A stretch of 64,000 bases of DNA from Aurelia coerulea (Eukaryota > Cnidaria > Scyphozoa > Semaeostomeae > Ulmaridae). Where the stretch lies: positions 22,685,001 to 22,749,000 of the forward strand of contig CM076944.1 in the NCBI GenBank assembly GCA_039566865.1, read 5' to 3'. A program made the translations under genes and the position numbers. Every line of letters begins with the position of its first letter. The stretch's first letter is position 1. Positions 47,401-59,400 of the stretch are shown here, one piece after another. The notes below the pieces were generated by a model. The model saw only the letters and a program-made list of their open reading frames with translations. It ran no database searches and was not told where the DNA came from.

Positions 47401-50400
47401 ACTAGTGAATTCGCACTCCAGCTTTCAGGGCTTCTTTTACGGTTTGTTTTTTACAATTGCAGCTTGACCAAGTGTTTATAGCCGTCGACAAGAGTCTTCT
47501 TCTTAGAATTTCGCTATAGTTTTAATGTACCTCAATATTTCTTCAATAATTCCTTTGCCAAACCTCAATTTGCACTAACTTGCATCCATAAACATAATGG
47601 CTCGAGTTTGCATGGGGCCTAAGACCTACATTGTACCTACCGGATTTTTGATAGCCAAGGAGAGATAGTACTCTGGAAGAAATGTGACCACGCTCATCAG
47701 AAATGAGAAGACCAAACATCGATGCAAATTCATTCGATCATCATTGAAGTTTCTAGGAATAAGAGTTTTAATTATTAGATCAACTCAGATAATATATTGG
47801 CATGTATATATGGTTATGGCATCGGTGACAGACTTATTTTCAAATTCATCCTGTACTTTGAAAAATTCTGACTCTCTTTTGACCACAAAACTAGTGTGCT
47901 TCTCAAAAGATAAACCGAGTTCAAATGGACCAAACCAAAATACATTTTTGGCTGCAAAATGCTCTTCTGTCTGATCTTGGAGTTCTGCATTTGATTCTGC
48001 AGACTGCAGACTTTGCAGACAATTCATTACGCAGCTCGGTGTTTAAATTTAATTGCCTTGATTGTGTATCTGACACCTCACTATTTGCCGACACAGAAAC
48101 CCTGACAGTCACCAGTCGCTAGTTTCGCTACGGTCAAGATTTTTACAAAGCCTGTCCATCGATTAATCGATGAAGTCCGAATAATCTATTGCCATGTGGC
48201 CTGGCCGATTAATCGATTGGGGCCGAATAACCAATCAACCGACCACATACAGGTAATATTCGACTTTGCTAAAATAATCGATTTTGAGTCACTAATTTTG
48301 AGATTATTATTCGTGATTTTCATAGATCATGCTGAAAAGAAACCGGAATGCCATCGAAGATAGTGATCGAATATTATTCTGCTGATCATGGACCTGATAA
48401 TGGACCTTCATTCTTGGAATTCCATTCTGTTGCTACCTTTGTTTTGTCCCTGCCCATGACATAATTATCACATTCACGCCTTCGATTAATCAATTCATCT
48501 GCAATTTTGATCGAACAGTAATATCATGATCGATGGAAAGGCCTAATTTCTACATTGGGGGTAGCCTACGAGTAGACCCATTATCCTCATGGGTCTACAC
48601 GTAGGCTACATTGGGGGATGCAGTAATCCACAAATCGCATTTTGTTTTGAATAATAACGATACGTTTTCAAGTTCGTTTTCTCGCATGGGAGATAAATGT
48701 GAAAGGACATTGAGGAGAAAAAAGATAGTTGCACTCACGGGAATATGAAGAGTAATAGCAGTGATGGCACCATGATCGAAAATGAAATCCATTCCATGAT
48801 GACAAAGATATGAATCTGTCTTTGCAAATGCTTATCCACTACTGGAGCATTTGTAGGCTGAAATTAAAGATAAATCTTTAGAGAACATTCACAATTTTCA
48901 TATGTTAGATTATGAGATCGTTCTCAATGAAACCAAAGACTTGAAACCAATGAAACCAAACCAACGACGCCACTGCTTCTTGAAGGTAAGATAGGCACTA
49001 AATCCTTACTGGCTAACAAAATTGACACGTGACACGCTCTAAACCAATCAAATGGAGCCAAAAACCAACCGGGAAATTTGAAATCTCAAATTTAGGCCCT
49101 TTTTGGACGATTTACCACCCTTCGCCAAAATATCATAGGATACAAGGGAAATGAATATTTTCAAAAAATTTCTTCACAGACCCATTCCTAATGCCCTAAT
49201 GCATAGTCAATCAAGGGCGCTACGAATTATTTCAAAATTTGAAGAAATGCCAAAACTTTGAATTCGTCCTCATTGTCACTGTAGTTTGTCATAGTAAACA
49301 GCTGATTGATGACTGAAACGCATACTCATGGAGACTAAATATTTTGATTCGAAGGTCTCCTGCTGTGTGTTGAAGTATCTTCAAAACTTCTTCAAAATTA
49401 GAGCACTATCTGGATCTTTCTTCAGTTTGAAACTGACATAAATACCTCCGGAGATATTCAAGATTCAATGCTGAGGGTAAAATGAACAACGGGAAAAGTT
49501 GTACTGTACGGGCCTAAAAAACCAAACCGTCGTTATAAATAAGAGGCGAATTAAAAGGTACTTACATTTGTATCTTGCAAAAAAGGACATCTAATCAAAA
49601 TCGTGAAGCAGCACAAATGATATCGAATCTCCAATTTCACCCATTTTGTTAAAAGACCTGCTTGCCCAAAGTTAGCCCGACATGCAAAGTGAAACGAACC
49701 TTAGTAATTATCAGTAAAAATCGTTTATGTGTATTTTTCGTAGCCGTATATTTAATTCTAGTTTAGTTACATGTTCTCTATGTTAATGGCTGCGGAGTTG
49801 TCACGGTCTCTTGCACTCCGTGGTATCGTCCTCGTAGTTTAGTAAAGTAGCTTGTACGTAGTGTCTTAAGTAGTTTCGTTCTTGTAAAATTTTATATTGA
49901 ATATAAAAAAAAAAAAAAAAAAATGATAAACGCACTTTAACTGGTTTTGATAGCAAAATTCCACTTTTTGAACCGCATTCTACTGCCAGTTTCTCCAACA
50001 AATCGTTCACATTTCTTCTTCCAACAACATTGTCAACAAGGCCCCCCAACAAAAGGAGCGCGAAAACGTCAATGTTTAGCCACATATATGCCAGCCATCG
50101 ACAAATAACATACGATTCCAATGAACTTTGAACAAATAACAAATGTATTTACTCTCCACTTTCCAGAATGGCAAGAACTGCAACATCGAACGTGGTCAGA
50201 ACGAACGATTTGGTGATGTCCTCCTCGATAACACTTGTCCTCATGCCTTTATCCTATTCTGCTGTCATTTTTGCGAGATTATGAATGGTAATCGACAATT
50301 ACATCAGCCAAAAACCTCGTATAAATTTATGAATGGCGGTCCTTGCTTTCAGCAGCGCAAAAGAAATGGCTGTCGTTTCTCCTCTTACCGTACAGTACAG

Positions 50401-53400
50401 TGTAGCAGGTACATGAAATAAGTATGAAATGCTGATGTACGTAAGAAAGAATATAATAGCAACAAACGGAAGAAATGTACATTTTGTTTTTAATGTGAAA
50501 AAATAGATTGACCATTTCGACAAAATAACATTTGAAATACTATTTCTAAAGCTCTTTCATATCAATTTCACATTCTGTGGGGATGTTGTGGAAAAATATC
50601 TATCTTTGGGCTACTTCCATCGGAGCAAAGGTCATCCATTAGAAAATCACCCTTTTATGGTCAAGCAACACAGCAGCAGCGACCAAAGCTGGACATTTAT
50701 ATCGCACTTGTAGACTCATGGAAACATGCACGTATTTTTCGTAAGATGGCAAAGCTTTAAGTCAGTGCATGTTTTTCGAAAGTTAAGAAGCAACCCTACC
50801 TGAATTTAAAAAGCTAAGGAACCTTTGTAATTTGCAATTTTAACTATCTCAGCGCATTAAAAAATGTTTTTGCAATATACAGTTATAAGGTTATAGCAAC
50901 TATTTGGACATTATTTTGAGTGTGAATTATGTTATTTACTTGTTTTGAGATCTTACTAAGTAATTTGGGAGCCCTCTTGACAAGGCTAAATTAACTCTAC
51001 ACTTCTGGCACTAAAAATATAAGAAACAAAGAAAAAACTGTTTTTTCTGTCAAACAGAAAATACGTGAATGCTTCCACGAGTCTGCAAAGTACTATACAA
51101 ATGTCAAGATTTCTGTTTGACAGCAAAACTTTAAGTCAGTATTGAAAGTTTCTCAAAATTCTCACTATCTGAGTACTCACCGAGTACAAAAACTTCCGTA
51201 GGGGTTTGGGAGGTCTTAGACTTGCCCCAAGTCTATAACATTTGAATGGCAGATCCAGGAAATGGCGGATCCAGGAACAACTGTACAGGGAACGGTATAC
51301 GGACGGAAGAGATAGACTTTGGGCAAGTCTAGGGAGGTCTCTGTGATCTCCTGTGTCATTGTAAGAATCTAAGCAAATCTTATGCATTCATGCCATGATC
51401 TAGATCAGGCAAGGAATATCATTTTAATTTTTGATGATCGCACAGTTCAATTTCTTGAAACGAGCTTCATGCCACTCAAGTGGCCTAGAATAATTAAAAT
51501 CTTTAATACTCGAGAATGTTTTCATTTTTCATTTGGTTCTTCTTGGGCAGGATTACTTGTATGATCTAGATGGTGGCATGAATGCATAAACATAGCTTTA
51601 AAATTGTTATAAAGTGTTACAAAGACACAGGAGATCCCAGAGTGGCAGGCAATTTCTTAAATATTTGGGCAATTTTTCTACCAAAAGTTTTAAAGTTTTA
51701 CCAAAAGATGTCTAGTGCCAGAAGTGTAGAGTTAATTTAGCCTTGTCAAGAGGGCTTCCAAACTACTTAGTAAGATCTCAAAACAAGTAAATAACATAAT
51801 TCGCACTCAAAGTAATGTCCAAATAGTTGCTATAACTTTACAACTGTATAGTGCCAAAATATTTTTTGATGCGCTGGGAAAATTATAACTGCAAATTATA
51901 AAAGTTCCTTAGCTTTTTAAATTCAGGTAGGGTTGCTTCTTAACTTTCGAAAAATTGAACCTACTGTTTCTTGTGAGCTGTTTCTTATAAAAAGATACAT
52001 GCACTGACTTAAAGCTTTGCCATCTTACGAAAAATACGTGCATGCTTCCAAGAGTCTACAAGTGCGATACAAATGTCCAGCTTTGATCGCTCCTGCTGTG
52101 TTGCTTGACCATAAAAGGGTGATTTTCTAATGGATGACCTCTGCTCTGATGCAAGTAGCCCAAAGATAGATATTTTTCTACAACATCCCCACAGAATGTG
52201 AAATTGATATGAAAGAGCTTTAAAAATAGTATTTCAAATGTTGTTTTGTCGAAATGGTCAATCTATTTTTTCACATTAAAAACAAAATGTACATTTCTTC
52301 CGTTTGTTGCTATTATATTCTTTCTTAAGTACATCAGCATTTCATACTTATTTCATGTACCTGCTACACTGTACTGTACGGTAAGAGGAGAAACGACAGC
52401 CATTTCTTTTGCGCTGCTGAAAGCAAGGACCGCCATTCATAAATTTATACGAGGTTTTTGGCTGATGTAATTGTTGATTACCACTCATAATCTCGCAAAA
52501 ATGACAGCAGAATAGGATAAAGGCATGAGGACAAGTGTTATCGAGGAGGACATCACCAAATCGTTCGTTCTGACCACGTTCGATGTTGCAGTTCTTGCCA
52601 TTCTGGAAAGTGGAGAGTAAATATATTTGTTAGTTATTCAAAGTTCATTAGAATCGTATGTTATATGTCGATGGCTGGCATATATGTGGCTGAATATTGA
52701 CGCTTTCGCGCTCCTTTTGTTGGGGGGCCTTTTTGACAATGTTGTTGGAAGAAGAAATACGAACGATTTGTTGGAGAAACTGGCAGTAGAATGCGGTTCA
52801 AAAAGTGGAATTTTGCTATCAAAACCAGTTAAAGTACGCTTGTCATTTGTGCTGCTTAACGATTTTGATTAATTGTCCTTTTTTGCAACATACAAATGTA
52901 AGTACCTTTTAATTCGCTTCTTATTTATAACGACGGTTTGGTTTTTTAGGCCCGTACAATACAACTTTTCCCGTTGTTCATTCTACCCTCTGCATTGAAT
53001 CTTGAATATCTCCGGAGGTATTTATGTCAGTTTCAAACTGAAAAAAGATCCACATAGTGCTCTAAATTTGGCATCTTTTGAAGAAGTTTTGAAGATACTT
53101 CAACACACAGAAGGATACCTTCGAATCAAAATATTTAGTCTCCATGAGTATGCGTTTCAGTCATCAATCAGCTGTTTACTATGACAAACTACAGTGACAA
53201 TGAGGTCGAATTCAAAGTTTTGGCATTTCTTCAAATTTTGAAATAATTCGTAGCGCCCTTGATCGACTATGCATTAGGGCATTGGAAATAGGTCTGTGAA
53301 GAAATGTTTTGAAAAGATTCATTTCCCTTGTATCCTATGATATTTTGGCAAAGGGTGGTAAATCGTCCAAAAAGGGCCTAAATTTGAGATTTCAAATTTC

Positions 53401-56400
53401 CCGGTTGGTTTCTGGCTCCATTTGATTGGTTTAAAGCGTGTCACGTGTCAATTTTGTTAGCCAGTAAGGATTTAGTGCCTATCTTCTGGAAGGTATTGTG
53501 AGAATTTCTATTCAAATGAAACTTTACTTTAAAGCTAACTTACTGTAACAGGTCTGAAATTACTAGTGCAAATAATATTGCCAGTTTTGTGACGATAGCA
53601 TCAGCTGTTTTTGATTAGCATGCCAAATTTCTAAACGATTAGCGATTACAGAACTAAGGAATTCTCTCAAACAACAAATCAGAACAAACAGAGCTGCGAA
53701 CGATTCTCAGAAATGTCACCCTAACTCTATATGGCTAAAACCACGTTGTGTGCTATGGGCAAAATGTGGCGTCGTTTTATTGGAGGTGTCATATTCCCCA
53801 ACAAGGACATATTTTTTAAGACAATAGCACGAGTTGGCTTTGATTGACACCGCAATTCAAAGCGATTAACGATTGCAGACAAAGGAAATTCTCTCAACCA
53901 GAAATTCAAAACAAACAAAGCTGCAAAAGATTCTCTGAAACACAGGTGCTAGCACGCTCGTTGTGCATTCCAGAAATTGTTTTTAAGAGCAAACATGAGC
54001 AAATATCGAAAGAAAAAGGGTACATCTACACATCTACCATGGGCATTTTATTTCTTTTGTGCAGAGGCTGAGCAGTAAGTGTTTCAATTACACCCAAAAA
54101 TATAAGAGAATTGAATCGCCTCCAAATCGGCTTTTGAACCAAATTGATTAAATGCCCGTGGCAGATGTGTAGATATATTCTTCTTCTTTCGATCTATGCT
54201 GATGTTTTCTCTCGAAAACAATTTCTGGAATGCACAACGAGCGAGCAAGCCACCTGGGTTTCAGGGCAACTTTTGCGGCTTTGTTTGTTTTGAATTATTG
54301 GTTGAGAGAATTTCCTTTGTTTGCGATCGTTAATCGCTTTGAATTGCGGTGTAAATCAAAAGCAACTCATGCTATTGTCTTACAAAATCTGCCCTTGTTA
54401 TAAAAGTTCTTGGCTGCACAGGCAGTCCATATCCAGTTCGTACAATCTATCATGTGACTATGATTCTATATACACTTTATTACAGGAGGCTACCTTTACA
54501 AACAGCTTTTGCTGACTGGCAATCCTACTGATATCAATCAAATATGACAATACATAAATATTAGTAGTATTAAGTGATCATCTACACCCTTAATACACGA
54601 GAATTGTAAGCCCTACTGACGAGCAAAATGAATTTCTGGTTCTGGACACAGATCTTTGTCTTAGGTAACGCCTACTGTATTAAAATGGTTAAGAGAAAAA
54701 ACATGCCAGTGGAAATTATGAAGGAGTTTATACATAAATCAACAATATCCTTAATCGAATTTGAACAGAATTTAGATCATATTATATTCTGTTGCCTAGA
54801 AGTCACCTACTGTGCATCTGTTTGATTTTTCTTTAATTTTAGTTTCAAATTTCGATCTGCTTCAGGAATTGTCCAGGCCTAAAGGCCAAAGCTCTGGTTT
54901 GAACGTGGAGGCAAATGTGAACTTTTGAGATTAATGTTTTGGCTCTCAACGCACCGATATCAACAAATGTAGTATCGATGCATAAGTTAACCCTCGAAAA
55001 TTTTTTTGAAATTGATTAACCATTGATCAAAACTAAATTCTCATCGCTGGACCCAACCAAATCTGTGTATTTTTTTCTTGGACACCCAGTTGTTGGATCG
55101 TGCTCCCAATCTCTACGGAGTTGCATCGTTTGTTCGTTTTGAGTTGATAAGCGGAAAGCACACATTTTCCTTCAACCCGAGTTTAAAAATCCAGCTTCCG
55201 TACGCGATTTCAATAAAAAAACTATTTACTTACTACAGTTATATTGTAAAATGCAAGCAACTTGAGAAAATTCCTTTGTGCAACATCTGCTGGCAATGGG
55301 TTGCATACTCGACTCAATGATATCTTTTCCCAAGTTCCATTCTTGTAGCATTTACGAGTTACATTTTCTGTAATAGATTAAATTCATTATTCAATTCACG
55401 AAGTAAACGATATCAGGTCACACTTGGCATTTCTACTTTGTTGCATTGCATCTTTTCAAAAGAACGAGATGACAAAGCTGTAATATGTGACATCATTTCA
55501 TTTTCACATCCGGGAGCTGATCCATAAGAAAACTATTAGATACAAAGCAACAGGCAAAATACGGTTCTTAGCTGAATTTTAGTCGTTTCAGGAAATAAAA
55601 TAATCGCAGCCTTGCGTAGTTGTCACATGATACATCATATCACTATTTGACCGGGTAGCATTGTACTGTTGCATTGCCGTGTCGAGAGTAAATTACAAAA
55701 AAGTGAAGCAATTGATAACATAATGGGAAAATACAGCAGTGCGTCCACAGGAGGCCCAATGAAGACCTTACTTACACCGTCGTTTCAAACTAAAAACCTT
55801 CCTATTAACTAAGGTAACTTACGCTTCTGCTGTTTCCTAACTGCAACATAAAGATAGCAGTATTTGTTCTTTGAATTGAAGAAAAATGAAATTCATACCG
55901 TAATTGGTTGATTGTTATCTCGGTTATCTCTGTGTCTTTCTTCTTGTGCCCCGAAATCATTTAAGCATTCTGCCGCCATGGTAACATGCTATTATTCTGT
56001 TGCTGTTGTTGTACTGCATTAACGGAGCATTATAGGATGCAGTATATTATGAAATATTATGAATATTTTATTATGGTATTTCATAATATACTGCAACCTA
56101 TAATGCTGCGTTCATGCAGTACAACAACAGCAACAGAATATAGCATATTACCATGGCGGCAGAATGCTTAAATGATTTCAGAGCACAAGAGGAAAGACAC
56201 AGAGATAACCGATATAACACTTAACCATTTACGGTATGAATTGCATTTTTCTTCAATTCAAAGGGCAAATACAGCTATCTTTATGTTGCAGTTAGGAAAC
56301 AGCAACAGCGTAAATTACCTTAGTAAGCTAGGCCGCTATAATACGCGATTGGGTCTCCTGTGGTGCGACCATGGTTCTTTCTTTTGTAAACTATCATCCA

Positions 56401-59400
56401 TTAAATCTACTACGTTCTGATGTGAAGATCTTGTATGGGTATCTACCCTGGGTACCAGACTCTCTAACATAAGAGTCTGGTACCCAGGGTAATGGGTATC
56501 TTACTTCAGATCTCACTTCAGTGCACCGTCTTTAGAACAGAGATTAGCTCGATGCAGTTTATTTGGCATTATTGATCTGGTTGTCCTCTACTATTAAGGG
56601 CAAGGCCAATATTGTCGTGTTGATGTTAATGCATTTAACAGGGTTAATAATCTAACAATTTATTCATGAAGTAAGCCAAAGTACAGAGCGTAACTCGGAG
56701 CGTAAGAGATAAACTATTGTTAAGAACTTACTGTCAGGAGCAAAGAACATATGTGGACACTGGATGGTGATGTTTTTGTCAGCTTCGATTTGGGGCCAGC
56801 AAATCAATGTGTACGAAACCGAGCAGAGTGTTTTGTTTACCAAATCTAAAAAGAGGTGTTCAGTTAAATCACAAAGAACTGTTAGATACTAATAAATACG
56901 CGTTGAGCCTGGTTTCCACATGTTAACAGCATACAACTCCAAATCACATCAAAGAACAGGTAAAAAGTATTTTATCACCAGACTAGACGTTTATTGCAAT
57001 ATTCAGGGTCCTCTCGACCAAGTTCAAACCCTGGAGTTATTTCCTCAGAAGAATTTTTCGTGACCACACCGTTTACACTACCAGAACATAAGATCCTTTT
57101 GGATGATTACAAAGTCCGTCCTGAGCTAAGCAAGCATAAGAAAATCTGAAAATTGATTTCTTCATAACCCCAAATGATCGTTGATGCTGTTTTTAGCTAC
57201 AGTCAGAGAGATGAGTGTTGCTGCTAAGTCGCCTTCAATAGAAAATCAAGCGCCTTGTATGTCTCAAATTAGATGTCATGTGAGATTTCCGATAATGCAA
57301 AATTACTTATGTTTATGCAGAACCCTGCAGAATGTTTCTATTCGCGGGCATCTAGCTTGAGACAAGCAGTCACGAAAATAACCTCCGTGCAGAATCATAT
57401 GCATGAAGATGTTTTAGTTCAGTGTGATCATGTGCCTTCCCCCAGTCAATGGGGCCATTGTTTGCTGGAATTCTGGACCTTTCCCTCAACTTCACCTGCG
57501 ACGTTTGCATCCGTAGCTGTGTAGGAGGACGGTCCTTCTACCTTCGGTGATGCTGCGAATGCTAGCCTCTGTGCAGGCCGCCGGTTACATCATCCCCCAA
57601 GGTTGACTTATTTGCATAATGAATACTATCAATAAGTGGCTAATGATGCGTTCGTTCTAGAAAACGATTGTTTTAACATCATTAAGCTGCTAATGAAGTC
57701 AAGAACGTGCCAATTCTGAGTAAATTTGTTGTTGTGCCAGGGTAAACATCATGGTGATTTATCCATCTTACGGTGTCAAATCTGTCTAACATGAAATAAG
57801 CCGACGTCAAATGTTGCTATAGGATCGCGGGAAACTTCTGTCTTGCATGCGCTTTCTGTGCGCTTTCTTTACTTCAGTGCCACTTAGCAGAGATAAAACG
57901 TTAATTAATTGTTTTAACGAGCGTGACGGACTTTCTTTCTTTCTTTCTTTCTGACTTTCTGACTTTCTGACTGACATCGGAGCCCCTTCTTAGATTACAA
58001 AGGACTTTGTAATCAAAAATGAGTGAAATGATAGTATCATCAATAGATTGTTGTTAGTCAATAAAATATCTTGATAGTACGGTGCCCAAGGTGCCACATG
58101 ATCGAAAAGATGCAAATGATTGCTGATCTAAACTATTCATGACAACTGTTATTTCGATCCCAGCATGCTCAGATAAGCAAACGGCAGAAGTCCATTGTTT
58201 ACCAACACGTTTGCCCTAATAAGGCAAGGCCGCCTACCTTGTACTAGGAACTGTGCTTATTCCCTCTACTGTACCGTGACCCAGTACACAGAGTCAGTCA
58301 TTTCAAGGTCAAGATGACGTATGAATAACTTTGTAGTTTCAAATTCCAGTGTTGATGTAATACGAGATCAACTGTTATACGAGTTGACCACAGGGAACCA
58401 GACAGCGTGATTTTTGGTTGGTCAACACTAACAGATGTCAGAATTTGAAGATCCTTGTAACTAAAAACACTAGTTTCTTATAATATACACAGATTAACAG
58501 GACACCAATTGGCAATTACTCTGTGTACTGGGTCACAAGACACCAATTACTCTGTGTACTGGGTCAGTCTGTGTACTGGATCACGGGTACAGTACTGGTA
58601 ATAAACACACTTCCTACAATGTAGGCGCCCTTGAATAAGGTCGTCGGATTTTTCCCCTGAAAAGGCTGATTTTTGAAAATTGTCTTTACGTTAGGACGGA
58701 TGCAAAGGCCTTATCGAGCAACTGGTGTATAAATTTTGGCCAAGGGGGGACTTGGTAGTTCAAGGTGATGTACCCGTTGCAAAATGTCGTAAAACCCTAC
58801 ACCCTTAGCTGTAGTAGCTTTTAGCCTAAGCGGTAGTAGACTTGCTCCAAGTCTCGTTCGTTATCGTATTCGGGCCTACTCGGTTGGCAGTGAGCTGCGA
58901 AAGTGGAGCGAGCGAAGCGAGCGGAACGGGCAGCGAACGAGACTTGTGAAAGGTGGGTGCTCATGAATAATTAATGAGATTTTTAATTGGTAGCGGTCAA
59001 GATTCTGACCGGTGCGGCAGCTTTTGAAGTTATATCTAGCCAATCAAAAATGTCAGGAGACAAAAGGAAATCGATCGTGGGAGAGAGAGCTATTTTGGAA
59101 AGGGGGGATACTTTGCGTGTGAAGCTTAAAATCGCAGCACAAGTGGCGATTCTTGGGGCGGCGAATCTTCAGAACATTGTAATTTCTATACACAAGAAGT
59201 CCATAGAAGTTGCGAAACAAGTCATGAACATCGAACAGCTGGGCTTGTTACAAGGAAGGGACGTTGTGTTGCAGCCAACTGGTCCAGGAAAGTCTGTCGT
59301 TTAGTATCCTAGAGATCTAAATTGTCCTAAGCAATGCAAATTTGAAAGACGTCCATCGTCTGAACTGTCAACTGTTTCTCTATTTAAATCGGCTCAAACT

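Noticed and set aside
50299..52470. Identical 74-codon frames on opposite strands (50299-50523 and 52246-52470)
   Set aside because: They are mirror copies in the arms of the 4.5-kb palindrome; no domain is recognisable, so I do not call a gene.
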